A stretch of DNA of 10,807 nt, from the NCBI GenBank assembly GCA_002937525.1, contig PTKA01000012.1, forward strand, positions 1 to 10,807. The letters are read 5' to 3'. The translations under genes and the position numbers were made by a program. This DNA comes from Alphaproteobacteria bacterium MarineAlpha10_Bin3. Lineage in GTDB: Bacteria > Pseudomonadota > Alphaproteobacteria > UBA8366 > GCA-2717185. Of this stretch, positions 1-6,557 are shown one piece after another (positions within the stretch are counted from its first letter, which is position 1; each line of letters begins with the position of its first letter). The notes beneath the pieces were generated by a model. That model saw only the letters and a list, made by a program, of their open reading frames with translations. It was not told the origin of the DNA and searched no databases.

Positions 1-102
1 AAGACGCTAAAGGGCCTCACACCTTACGAATACATCTGCTGTATCTGGACATCGGAGCCAGAACGGTTCAGACTCGATCCAACCCATCAAATGCCGGGAT
101 AA
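1..102 (+). CDS. IS481-family transposase, C-terminal end only
   Basis: The first 33 codons in frame 1 read through to a TAA at 100-102. They contain the sequence TLKGLTPYEYI, then IWTSEPERF, then HQMPG. This is the characteristic C-terminal tail of IS481-type DDE transposases, which cut and join the ends of their own insertion sequence. The catalytic core and the left end lie outside the window. Family members usually end about three codons later, in L-N-T. Here the codon expected to be CTA reads TAA, and the old stop TAG is still visible at 109-111, so the protein ends three residues early. This would hardly matter for function. I could not place the right terminal repeat of the element, so its boundary with the next gene is unknown. 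Confidence 0.8.
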   Translation, partial: KTLKGLTPYEYICCIWTSEPERFRLDPTHQMPG

Positions 103-479
103 AACCCCTAGCATCGTGTCATTTTCTGGCATGTTACTTTCTAAATGGTTAATATTACCGTTCAGTGTCCGCCAGCAAAGTACGAATATACTAAGCGGTT
201 TTGTCGCTCGACGCCAACCTTCGGGCGTTTGGACAATTGGCGGTGGCCATTCAGGCTATCCCGGTTTAATACCAAGGAACGCTAATAAGAACCCATAGAG
301 ACGACTTGCCAAGGTTTTCGGCTGCGGCGCGTGCGCTGTGGCGATTACCGCGTTGAAGACGCGATTACGCGTCGGCATCGCGAAGCGTTGCGCGACGCTG
401 CCCGTCGGAGGGCGTCGGAACGGCTTGACGATGCCATAAGTCTGTTTCAAGCTAAAACATCCCTTGAGGAGACGGCGGC
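103..479. other. non-coding stretch between IS end and hyuB
   Basis: I see no convincing gene here. The stretch should contain the right end of the insertion sequence, and base composition is lower in GC up to about 300 than beyond it. A perfect inverted repeat (GACGCG, loop ATTA, CGCGTC) lies at 358-373. A partial direct repeat GCGATTAC occurs at 341 and 361. Short open frames exist on both strands but show no domain or ribosome binding site. Near the right end, GAGGAG at 466-471 sits 8 nt before the hyuB start and serves that gene. Confidence 0.5.
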
Positions 480-2144
480 ATGAAGACCGATTTCGACCGT
501 ATCAATATGCAGATCATGTGGAACCGTCTGATCTCGGTGGTCGAGGAGCAGGCGCAGACGCTGATCCGCACGGCGTTCAGTTCGATGGTCCGCGAATGCG
601 GCGATTTATCGGCCGGCGTGTTCGATCTTGACGGGCGGATGCTGGCGCAGGCCGTGACGGGTACGCCGGGGCACGTCAATTCGATGGCCGAATCGGTAAA
701 GCATTTTATTGCGCGCTTTCCGGTCGAAACCATGCGCAAGGGCGATATCTACATCACCAACGACCCGTGGATGGGCACCGGGCATCTCAACGACTTCGTT
801 CTGACCACGCCGGCTTTTCATAATGGCAAGCTGGTGGCGCTGTTTTCCTGCACCAGCCATCTGATCGATATCGGCGGCATCGGTTTTGGACCGGACGCGA
901 CCGACGTGTTTATGGAGGGCCTTTACATTCCGTTCCTCAAACTGGCCGAGGAAGGACGCATGAACGAGACATTGCTGGCAATGGTGCGCGCCAATACACG
1001 CCAGCCCGTCGAGACTGAGGGCGATGTCTATTCGCTCGCCGCCTGTAACGATATCGGCTGCGAACGGTTGAGCGAGATGATGAGCGAGTTCGGGCTCGAC
1101 AGTCTGGACGAGCTTGGGTCCTATATAATTGAACAGTCGCGCAACGCCACGATGGCGGAAATTGCCGCCTTGCCGACTGGCGTGTACGCCACGTCGATGC
1201 GCATCGACGGATACGATCATGAAATCGATCTGGTCGCCCGAATGACGATTTCCGATGACGGCATCCATATCGATTACGACGGCACTTCGTCGATCTCCAA
1301 ATTCGGCATCAACGTGCCGATGAGCTACACCACCGCCTATACCTGCTTTGGCATCTCATGCGCCGTATCGTCGGGCATCCCCAACAATGCCGGTTCACTG
1401 GCGCCGTTCACGGTATCGGCGCCGTCGGGCTGCATCTTGAATGCGCGCAAACCGGCGGCGGTGTCGTTGCGCCATATTATCGGTCAGATGCTGCCCGATG
1501 TGGTGTTCGGCTGTATGCGCCAGGCGATACCCGAACGGGTGCCGGCCGAAGGCACGTCGTGCCTGTGGAACCTCAATATGCGCGGCCGAAACCTGGGCGC
1601 CAACGATGCGGGTGCGGGATATGTCGTGACCATGGTGACCAATGGCGGCACCGGCGCACGGCCGAACAAGGATGGATTGTCGGCGACCGCCTATCCCAGC
1701 GGGGTCAGCGCATCGGCGGTGGAAATCATGGAATCGATTGCGCCGCTGGTCCTGTGGAAGAAGGAATTCCGGACCGATTCCGGCGGCCCCGGGATGCGGC
1801 GCGGCGGCCATGGTCAGTCGCTTGAAATCGAAAACAGGTCCGGTCAGCCCTTTGAACTACTGGCCGGCTTCGACCGCATCAAACACGCCGCGCGCGGCCG
1901 TGACGGCGGCCATGACGGCATGAACGGCTATGTCGGCCTGTCCACCGGGCAGGTGTTCAACGGCAAGGGCGTGCAGGAAATTCCGGCCGGCGTGCGCCTG
2001 ATCGTCGAGACGCCCGGCGGTGCCGGTATCGGCATCCCATCCACCCGCGACGCCAATGCGATCGCGGCCGATATCCGCAACGGCGTGGTCAGCGTTGCCG
2101 CCGCCGCCCGCGATTACGGCTACATCGCGGCAGGCGACGATTGA
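480..2144 (+). CDS. hydantoinase B/oxoprolinase family protein (HyuB-like subunit)
   Basis: This 554-residue protein belongs to the HyuB / 5-oxoprolinase C-terminal / acetone carboxylase alpha family. These are usually the partner of a HyuA subunit in ATP-dependent opening of hydantoin, oxoproline or similar rings in the cytoplasm. Family signatures are visible in order: the N-terminal RECGDLSAGVFD (residues 38-49), NDPWMGTGHLNDF (94-106), SHLIDIGG (126-133), and a glycine-rich GGTGARPNKDG stretch near 390. H102, D105 and H127 match the HxxD...H metal site known for acetone carboxylase alpha. Length is normal for a free-standing B subunit. The start has a good GAGGAG site 8 nt upstream. No hyuA lies on either side: upstream is IS debris and downstream is a hairpin followed by unrelated genes. 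The exact substrate cannot be named. Confidence 0.9.
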   Translation: MKTDFDRINMQIMWNRLISVVEEQAQTLIRTAFSSMVRECGDLSAGVFDLDGRMLAQAVTGTPGHVNSMAESVKHFIARFPVETMRKGDIYITNDPWMGTGHLNDFVLTTPAFHNGKLVALFSCTSHLIDIGGIGFGPDATDVFMEGLYIPFLKLAEEGRMNETLLAMVRANTRQPVETEGDVYSLAACNDIGCERLSEMMSEFGLDSLDELGSYIIEQSRNATMAEIAALPTGVYATSMRIDGYDHEIDLVARMTISDDGIHIDYDGTSSISKFGINVPMSYTTAYTCFGISCAVSSGIPNNAGSLAPFTVSAPSGCILNARKPAAVSLRHIIGQMLPDVVFGCMRQAIPERVPAEGTSCLWNLNMRGRNLGANDAGAGYVVTMVTNGGTGARPNKDGLSATAYPSGVSASAVEIMESIAPLVLWKKEFRTDSGGPGMRRGGHGQSLEIENRSGQPFELLAGFDRIKHAARGRDGGHDGMNGYVGLSTGQVFNGKGVQEIPAGVRLIVETPGGAGIGIPSTRDANAIAADIRNGVVSVAAAARDYGYIAAGDD

Positions 2145-2160
2145 CCGGCAATTGGAACAA

Positions 2161-2179
2161 CGCTGTCCATCGGATAGCG
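2161..2179 (+). terminator. hairpin 16 nt after hyuB stop, possible terminator
   Basis: CGCTGTCC pairs with GGATAGCG around a 3-nt loop: eight base pairs with one G-U pair, which folds only in the plus-strand RNA. A T-rich run (TTTGTTT, 2190-2196) follows about 11 nt later rather than immediately, so this is a weak intrinsic terminator at best. The position, just after the hyuB stop, fits that role. Confidence 0.4.
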
Positions 2180-2181
2180 GC

Positions 2182-2207
2182 AACAAAAATTTGTTTCGAG
2201 AACAAAT
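2182..2207. promoter_or_regulatory. three AACAAA/TTTGTT half-sites, operator candidate
   Basis: AACAAA (2182-2187), TTTGTT (2190-2195) and AACAAAT (2201-2207) form two overlapping inverted repeats. The second one, ATTTGTT-N5-AACAAAT (2189-2207), has perfect 7-bp arms around TCGAG. The area is clearly more AT-rich than its surroundings. It is followed by two direct copies of AATTGAC (2210 and 2235, 25 bp apart), and ATTGACC at 2236 is mirrored by GGTCAAT at 2271. Such symmetry suits a dimeric repressor or activator of the downstream genes. No regulator gene is in the window, and no clear -10 box could be paired with the TTGAC motifs. Confidence 0.3.
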
Positions 2208-2288
2208 CGAATTGACTATTTTATGTACCATATCAATTGACCGCTTCTGTTGTTGGGGCTGTGGTAAAGTGGTCAATCCGGCGCAGCT

Positions 2289-2411
2289 ATGCGCCACGGT
2301 TTCGACCACGCCAATAATTTTCCCTATCTGAAACCGTACATGGAAACAATCAGGGCCGCATTCGCGCGGATGATCGAAGACAAACTTCGCCCGGGCATCG
2401 CTCTGGAATGA
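2289..2411 (+). CDS. 40-codon ORF, unknown; possible gene remnant
   Basis: An ATG at 2289 opens a 40-residue frame closed by TGA at 2409. It includes the stretch FPYLKPYMETIRAAFARM, which has the composition of ordinary protein rather than random high-GC sequence. I do not recognise the family. There is no clear ribosome binding site, and the frame is closed upstream by TAA at 2265. It may therefore be the last piece of a decayed gene rather than a working small protein. A hairpin follows 1 nt after its stop. Confidence 0.25.
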   Translation: MRHGFDHANNFPYLKPYMETIRAAFARMIEDKLRPGIALE

Positions 2412-2412
2412 A

Positions 2413-2439
2413 CGGGTGAGATGCGCCCCATTTTACCCG
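2413..2439 (+). terminator. 11-bp hairpin in plus-strand transcript
   Basis: CGGGTGAGATG pairs with CATTTTACCCG around the 5-nt loop CGCCC. There are eleven consecutive pairs, two of them G-U, which would be A-C mismatches in the opposite strand, so the fold belongs to plus-strand RNA. No T-run follows, so it may be a terminator relic or a leader structure. It ends 22 nt before the next gene's GTG start. Confidence 0.3.
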
Positions 2440-2461
2440 CCCGTCTTGCCGCGGGACCGGC

Positions 2462-3130
2462 GTGAATTACGTTATTCCCCAGAATATGGCCGATGTGGCC
2501 GAAGCCGATGAACTAGTGGAGCCAAATGTGCGGGACATTGCCAAGGATATCTTCACCTGGCCGTGGGCTTCGGAGCCGCACGGTTACAACTTCAATGGAC
2601 ATTTCGTTCACAGCCCCGGCGGCAACATCTGTATCGACCCTGTCGAACCGACAAAAGACGTTATGGACGCCCTTGTCGGCGAGGGCGTGTCCTGGATCAT
2701 CCTCACCAATCGGAACCATTCCCGCGCGGCGAACAGGGTTCGGGCGCGTACCGGCGCGCGGACATTCATCCACGCCGACGATGCGGAGCACGCCCGAAGC
2801 CAGGGAACGAAACTGGACGGCGCGCTGGAACTGGGTGGGGCGGTCGGGCTGTTGGAGGTGGTCGACGCTTCGGGAAAGTCGCCGGGCGAGATCGCCTTGT
2901 TATGGCGGGACCGGGGAATCCTGATCGTCGGCGACGCCGTCATCGGCAACCCGCCCGGGCAATGCACTCTCCTGCCCGAGGGCGTCATGGATGACCCGGC
3001 GAGGCTTCGCGGCAACGTGCGGAAACTCCTCGATCTTGACTTCGACATCCTCCTTGTCGGCGACGGCGAGGCCATTCTTCAAAATGCCAAGGCCCGGCTC
3101 GAAGAACTGGTGGAGACGTTTCCAGATTGA
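2462..3130 (+). CDS. metallo-beta-lactamase-fold-like protein, degenerate metal site
   Basis: This 222-residue cytoplasmic protein has no signal peptide or membrane segment. The order of landmarks follows the metallo-beta-lactamase fold: an N-terminal strand with SPGGNICIDPVEP (residues 51-63), the motif-1 loop ILTNRNHSRAA (80-90), KSPGEIALLW (139-148), then GDAVIGNPPG (157-166) and a final VGDGEAI (199-205). In active hydrolases these would be HxHxDH, a GH-type loop, a metal-bridging Asp and a last His. Here only H86 and D158 remain, so ordinary two-metal hydrolysis is unlikely. The start taken is GTG at 2462; ATG at 2486 is the alternative, and neither has a strong ribosome binding site. 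The flavin protein gene follows 49 nt downstream on the same strand and may be co-transcribed. No specific function is assigned. Confidence 0.7.
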   Translation: MNYVIPQNMADVAEADELVEPNVRDIAKDIFTWPWASEPHGYNFNGHFVHSPGGNICIDPVEPTKDVMDALVGEGVSWIILTNRNHSRAANRVRARTGARTFIHADDAEHARSQGTKLDGALELGGAVGLLEVVDASGKSPGEIALLWRDRGILIVGDAVIGNPPGQCTLLPEGVMDDPARLRGNVRKLLDLDFDILLVGDGEAILQNAKARLEELVETFPD

Positions 3131-3179
3131 TTGCGCCGCCGGGTCATTCATTCATCCTGCATCGGGAGGACATCGTAGC

Positions 3180-3623
3180 TTGGCGATGCTGACGGACGCA
3201 CAACGCCGAATCCTGGAATCTCAGCGCGTCGGGCATCTGGCGACAGCCGACGCCACCGGCGTGCCGTCCATTGTTCCGGTGTGCTACGCGCTGGCGGGCG
3301 ACAACATCTACATCACCATCGATAAAAAACCGAAGCGGCGCCGCGACAAACCGCTGAAGCGGCTGCGCAATATCGCCGAGAACCGTTTCGTCAGCTTCGT
3401 CGTTGACCGTTATGACGACCTTGACTGGTCGCGCCTGGGTTGGGTGATGCTGCGTGGTCAGGCCGATATCCTGCATGGCGGCGCCGAACATGCGCAAGCC
3501 CAGCGCCTGTTGCGCGCGCGATATGCGCAGCTCATCGAGATGGCGATCGAGCATCATCCGGTTATCGCGATCCGGATCACGCAGGCGACGAGTTGGGGGT
3601 CGTTTGCGGAACGGGGCGCATGA
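3180..3623 (+). CDS. PPOX-class (pyridoxamine-phosphate-oxidase-like) flavin/F420 protein, TIGR03668-like
   Basis: The protein has 145 residues from ATG 3186, or 147 from TTG 3180. It matches the split-barrel PPOX family of putative F420- or FMN-dependent oxidoreductases, in particular the TIGR03668 type. Visible signatures (ATG numbering) are RVGHLATADATGVPSIVPVCY (14-34), IYITIDKKPK (41-50), LKRLRNIAENRFVSFVVDRY (57-76), WSRLGWVMLRGQADIL (81-96) and a C-terminal IAIRITQATSWG (127-138). Members bind a flavin-type cofactor in the barrel and reduce or oxidise small molecules in the cytoplasm; the substrate is not predictable. GGGAGGA at 3164-3170 is 9 nt from the TTG and 15 nt from the ATG, which favours the TTG start. 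The gene lies 49 nt after the MBL-like gene and converges with the crotonase gene. Confidence 0.85.
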   Translation: MAMLTDAQRRILESQRVGHLATADATGVPSIVPVCYALAGDNIYITIDKKPKRRRDKPLKRLRNIAENRFVSFVVDRYDDLDWSRLGWVMLRGQADILHGGAEHAQAQRLLRARYAQLIEMAIEHHPVIAIRITQATSWGSFAERGA

Positions 3624-3683
3624 CGCCGGCGATTGCCGTTAAATGCCGCATCCTTTGCGCCGACAAGATTTCGTCCGGGTCGT

Positions 3684-4454
3684 TTAACGCCAGACCGGAG
3701 CGCGTTTTGCGCGATATGCCGTCATGGCTTCGTTAAAGTCCTTCGATGCGAAAGCCTGTTCCTGCAATCCCATGTAGCGTTCCAGGAAGGGCTCGAATCT
3801 GAGATCGAAGCATTCATTGACGGCCAGCTTCGAGAGCCTGCAACCTTCCGAGTTGACGCCCATGTACTTCTCGATCAGGGCGTTGAATTCCGTTGCCATG
3901 CCAGCTGCGGAAACCAGATGGTCGACCAGGCCAATTTTCAGCGCCTCGGCGCCGGTTACCGGGTCGCCGGAAAGAATCATTCGCTTGGCCCGTCCATGGC
4001 CAATGAAGCGGGCCAGACGAAACGTGCCGAGACCCGGGATCAGACCTTCGTTGACCGCCGGCACCGACAAGTTGGCGTCGGCGGTCGCGACGCGAATATC
4101 GCAAGCCATCGCCAGTTGCAGGCCGCCGCCTACGGCATGGCCGTGGATCATGCAGAGCACCAGCTTATCCATCGTCTCGAAGCAACGCAGCGCGTCCTCC
4201 CAGATGCGGAAGTACCGCATGTCGATGCCGTCCGCCGCCAACGCCTTGAGATCGATGCCGGTGCAGAACGCGCGACCCGCCCCGCGGATCGCAATCAGGC
4301 GTATTGCCGGATCGGCGGCAAGCGCATGGGCGGCCGCCGCGACCTCGATGGCCGCCGCCTGATGGACAGCATTGAGGATATCAGGGCGGTTCAAGGTCAG
4401 GTGCGCGACTTTGCCGACCTTCTCGATGCGCACATACTGGTATTGAGTTTCCAT
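3684..4454 (-). CDS. enoyl-CoA hydratase/isomerase (crotonase) family protein
   Basis: This 256-residue crotonase-fold enzyme acts on an acyl-CoA thioester in the cytoplasm. The two oxyanion-hole segments are clear: RAFCTGIDLKA (61-71) and HGHAVGGGLQLAMACDIRVA (104-123), followed by NEGLIPGLGTFRLARFIG (135-152). Length is normal. The two acid residues of classical enoyl-CoA hydratase (E144 and E164 in the rat enzyme) correspond here to Q113 and A133. Hydratase activity in the usual form is therefore doubtful; isomerase, hydrolase or decarboxylase chemistry is possible, perhaps using E136. The start is set at the second of two tandem ATGs (4454) because GGAG (4464-4461) is 6 nt from it and only 3 nt from the first (4457). 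A candidate promoter with palindromes lies directly upstream. No CoA-pathway neighbours are present. Confidence 0.88.
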   Translation of the reverse strand: METQYQYVRIEKVGKVAHLTLNRPDILNAVHQAAAIEVAAAAHALAADPAIRLIAIRGAGRAFCTGIDLKALAADGIDMRYFRIWEDALRCFETMDKLVLCMIHGHAVGGGLQLAMACDIRVATADANLSVPAVNEGLIPGLGTFRLARFIGHGRAKRMILSGDPVTGAEALKIGLVDHLVSAAGMATEFNALIEKYMGVNSEGCRLSKLAVNECFDLRFEPFLERYMGLQEQAFASKDFNEAMTAYRAKRAPVWR

Positions 4455-4472
4455 CATTAGCTCCAATGCATC

Positions 4473-4489
4473 CCCGCAAATATTGCGGG
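4473..4489 (-). promoter_or_regulatory. perfect palindrome upstream of the crotonase gene, operator candidate
   Basis: CCCGCAA and TTGCGGG flank a 3-nt centre: a perfect 17-bp inverted repeat located between the candidate -10 box and the ribosome binding site of the minus-strand crotonase gene. A second symmetric element, TGTCC-N9-GGACA (4490-4508), adjoins it and covers the -10 box. Both positions are where a repressor, for example of the TetR or MarR type, would block transcription. It could also be a leader hairpin. Confidence 0.4.
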
Positions 4490-4497
4490 TGTCCCAC

Positions 4498-4526
4498 TTT
4501 ATTGGACAGTTTAGCGGCGCAGTTAA
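4498..4526 (-). promoter_or_regulatory. sigma-70-type promoter candidate for the crotonase gene
   Basis: Read on the minus strand: TTAACT (-35, 4526-4521), 17-nt spacer, AATAAA (-10, 4503-4498). Each box matches 4 of 6 consensus positions. Transcription would start near 4490 and give a leader of about 36 nt containing the CCCGCAA/TTGCGGG palindrome. Confidence 0.35.
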
Positions 4527-4800
4527 GATTTAGCGCATGACGCTATCATTTATTTGGCGCGTAACAATACTGCGCCGGTCCGCCCGATTGAACCCGATAT
4601 CGCAAAAGGCGGCAATGCCGGCAAAGAGCGTTCGTTGCGGGTATTTGCGCTGGTCAAGGAACCGGCGCGAGGGCGTCCCGGGACGGGGTGAATCGAGGGC
4701 GGATTATGTGCTAAAATTTCCCGCAAAAGGCGCCCTGGAAAGAAACCGTCAATGCGCCGAATTTTTAGAGACTGCCGCTACGGGTATATTGAGGAAAAAA
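4527..4800. other. non-coding stretch between crotonase promoter and tRNA-Thr
   Basis: Nothing gene-like is seen in these 274 nt. A plus-strand open frame from 4537 runs through the tRNA gene into the next gene's region, and its product has the typical composition of a false tRNA-spanning ORF. A T6 run in minus-strand sense lies at 4800-4795, immediately after the tRNA CCA end, and may help end the tRNA transcript, but no separate hairpin precedes it. Confidence 0.5.
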
Positions 4801-4875
4801 TGGTGCCGCCGCACAGAATTGAACTGTGGACCTCGCCCTTACCAAGGGCGCGCTCTACCCCTGAGCTACGGCGGC
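4801..4875 (-). tRNA. tRNA-Thr (anticodon GGU)
   Basis: The reverse complement folds into a complete 75-nt tRNA. The acceptor stem GCCGCCG/CGGCGGC has seven Watson-Crick pairs, then discriminator A and an encoded CCA. The D-arm is GCUC...GAGC. The anticodon arm is CGCCC-UUGGUAA-GGGCG, giving anticodon GGU (threonine, ACC/ACU codons). The variable loop has five bases and the T-arm is CACAG-UUCAAUU-CUGUG. A promoter candidate lies 17 nt upstream and a T6 run follows the CCA. Confidence 0.96.
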
Positions 4876-4891
4876 TGGAAACGCGGATTGC

Positions 4892-4920
4892 CTTATGCCA
4901 CAGCCGGTCGGCACGGGCAA
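4892..4920 (-). promoter_or_regulatory. promoter candidate for tRNA-Thr
   Basis: On the minus strand: TTGCCC (4920-4915), 17-nt spacer, CATAAG (4897-4892). Both boxes match 4 of 6 consensus positions with ideal spacing. The start point would be near 4885, leaving a leader of about 10 nt before the mature tRNA. The -35 box lies 20 nt before the divergent small gene at 4940. Confidence 0.45.
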
Positions 4921-4939
4921 GGCGACTCGGTGGTGCTAA

Positions 4940-5113
4940 ATGACCGGAGCGAATCGTGGCGGCGGCACCGGCGCGGCGTCGGCGGCAAAAAGCCGGGCGG
5001 CGCAACGAAGCGCGCGAATGGCGGCGGCGCTGCGCGCTAACTTGCTGAAACGAAAGCAACAAAAGCGCAATCGCGCGATGCGGGCCAATCCGCCCAAGGG
5101 CGCGCAAGAATAG
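4940..5113 (+). CDS. small basic protein, 57 residues, conserved-type hypothetical
   Basis: An ATG at 4940 opens a 57-residue frame ending in TAG at 5111. The N-terminal half is low-complexity Gly/Ala (GGGTGAASAAKSRAAQ). The C-terminal half, MAAALRANLLKRKQQKRNR, is strongly basic and likely helical. I recognise the pattern ALRANLxxRKxQxR from small uncharacterised proteins of alphaproteobacteria; I recall this from memory and could not search for it. The position directly before murA supports a real gene. The ribosome binding site is weak (GGTGG around 4930). A nucleic-acid or ribosome contact is conceivable from the charge, but no function is known. It diverges from the tRNA-Thr gene and lies 163 nt before the murA start. 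Confidence 0.6.
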   Translation: MTGANRGGGTGAASAAKSRAAQRSARMAAALRANLLKRKQQKRNRAMRANPPKGAQE

Positions 5114-5137
5114 GATTCAGCAACCGCAACGGCCGCC

Positions 5138-5166
5138 TTGCGATAGCCATATTCCTCCCGTAAAAA
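5138..5166 (+). promoter_or_regulatory. promoter candidate for murA
   Basis: TTGCGA (5138-5143), 17-nt spacer, TAAAAA (5161-5166); each box matches 4 of 6 consensus positions. This would give murA a leader of roughly 100 nt, which includes a short GGGA/TCCC hairpin at about 5201. The murA-DUF2948 pair would be transcribed from here. Confidence 0.3.
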
Positions 5167-5276
5167 GCCGCTGGTAGAGTGGTTCGAACATAGGGAAGCA
5201 TCCCATGACCCCGCATGATATTCTCGACGATCTTGGGTCTGTAATCTTCGATGAGGCGGTGGCGGCAAGGACGGGC

Positions 5277-6557
5277 ATGGACCGAATCCGGATTCGCGGT
5301 GGCAGGCGGTTGAGTGGCGCCATTCAGATCGGCGGGGCGAAAAACGCCGCCCTGCCGCTTATGGCCGCCAGCCTGTTGACCGACGAGGCGCTGGTCTTGT
5401 TCCGCGCGCCGCGTCTGGCCGATATAGAGACCCTGGCAATCCTGCTCCGGCAGCACGGCGTCGTCGTCGATATGAACGGGACCGGGAAGGAATGCGCGCT
5501 GACCCTGCGGGCGGCAGATATTCACAATACCGAAGCACCCTATGATCTGGTGCGCAAGATGCGGGCCAGCGCCTTGGTGCTGGGGCCGCTGGTGGCACGG
5601 TGCGGGCGGGCGCGGGTTTCCTTGCCCGGCGGCTGCGCGATCGGCACCAGGCCGGTCGATCTGCATATCAACGGATTGCGGTCGCTGGGCGCCGAAATCG
5701 AACTCGATAATGGCTATATCGAAGCCCGCGCGCCAAAAGGGTTGGTCGGCGCGGAGATTGTTTTTCCCTTCGTTTCGGTCGGCGCGACCGAAAATCTGTT
5801 GATGGCTGCCTGCCTCGCCAGGGGCGAAACCCGGCTGGTCAACGCCGCGCGCGAGCCCGAAATCGTCGATCTTGCACAATGCCTCGTCGCGATGGGCGCG
5901 AAAATCGACGGCGCCGGGGAACACACGATCTTGATCCAGGGCGTGGACCGGCTGCACGGCGCCAAGCACCGGATTATCGCCGACCGGATCGAAGCCGGTT
6001 CCTTCGCCATCGCCGTCGGCATGGCTGGCGGCTCGGTCGAGTTGACCGGCATCGAACTCGATCTGATGGGGGTCGCCGCCGACCGGCTGCGTGACGCCGG
6101 ACTGACGATCGAGCCAACCGCCGGCGGCATCCGGGTCGCCTGCGAGCCCGGCGGGATTACGGGAATCGACGTTATGACCGAACCGTATCCCGGTTTTCCG
6201 ACCGATTTGCAGGCGCAGATGATGGCCCTGCTGTCGGTGGCGCAGGGCGCGTCGATGGTGACCGAAACGATCTTCGAGAACCGCTTCATGCATGTGCCCG
6301 AACTCTGCCGCATGGGCGCAAATATCAATCTGCACGGCGCCTCGGCGATGATCCGGGGCGTGCCGCGTTTAACCGGCGCGCCAGTGATGGCGACCGATTT
6401 GCGGGCCTCGATGGGGCTGGTGCTGGCCGGCCTCGCCGCCGAGGGTGAAACCCTGATAAACCGGATCTATCACCTCGACCGCGGCTATGAGCGGCTGGAG
6501 GAAAAACTGGCTGGATGCGGGGCCGATATCGAGCGAATCGGGGCTGACGGCACCTGA
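5277..6557 (+). CDS. murA: UDP-N-acetylglucosamine 1-carboxyvinyltransferase
   Basis: MurA transfers enolpyruvate from phosphoenolpyruvate to UDP-N-acetylglucosamine, the first committed step of peptidoglycan synthesis, in the cytoplasm. The 426-residue product is close to the 419 residues of the E. coli enzyme and covers the whole two-domain EPSP-synthase-like fold. Key residues are present: K22 and N23 in GGAKNAALP, catalytic C120 in [13 protein letters not shown] (the cysteine alkylated by fosfomycin), and D310 in [10 protein letters not shown]. Because Cys rather than Asp is present, the enzyme should be fosfomycin-sensitive. ATG 5277 is chosen over the upstream ATG 5205: AAGGA (5267-5271) is 5 nt before it, and the protein then begins at the conserved MDRIRIRGG. 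The stop TGA shares a base with the ATG of the next gene, so the two are translationally coupled. Confidence 0.97.
   Translation: MDRIRIRGGRRLSGAIQIGGAKNAALPLMAASLLTDEALVLFRAPRLADIETLAILLRQHGVVVDMNGTGKECALTLRAADIHNTEAPYDLVRKMRASALVLGPLVARCGRARVSLPGGCAIGTRPVDLHINGLRSLGAEIELDNGYIEARAPKGLVGAEIVFPFVSVGATENLLMAACLARGETRLVNAAREPEIVDLAQCLVAMGAKIDGAGEHTILIQGVDRLHGAKHRIIADRIEAGSFAIAVGMAGGSVELTGIELDLMGVAADRLRDAGLTIEPTAGGIRVACEPGGITGIDVMTEPYPGFPTDLQAQMMALLSVAQGASMVTETIFENRFMHVPELCRMGANINLHGASAMIRGVPRLTGAPVMATDLRASMGLVLAGLAAEGETLINRIYHLDRGYERLEEKLAGCGADIERIGADGT

Noticed and set aside
256..450. Minus-strand 64-codon ORF ending in GFLLAFLGIKPG
   Set aside because: The end looks faintly protein-like, but there is no ribosome binding site and no family I can name, and it lies in the IS-adjacent gene-free stretch. 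Not enough support to call a gene.
4537..5040. Plus-strand ORF of 167 codons across the tRNA region
   Set aside because: It runs antisense through the whole tRNA-Thr gene, and its central residues (TELNCGPRPYQGRALPLSYG) are the well-known false translation of a tRNA gene. The 3' part overlaps the better-supported small gene at 4940 in another frame.
5037..6335. Long minus-strand ORF of 432 codons opposite murA
   Set aside because: It is a high-GC shadow of murA with no domain, rich in His, Gln, Arg and Gly as expected for antisense frames. The same applies to the 543-codon minus ORF opposite the Ggt-fold gene (8624-10255).
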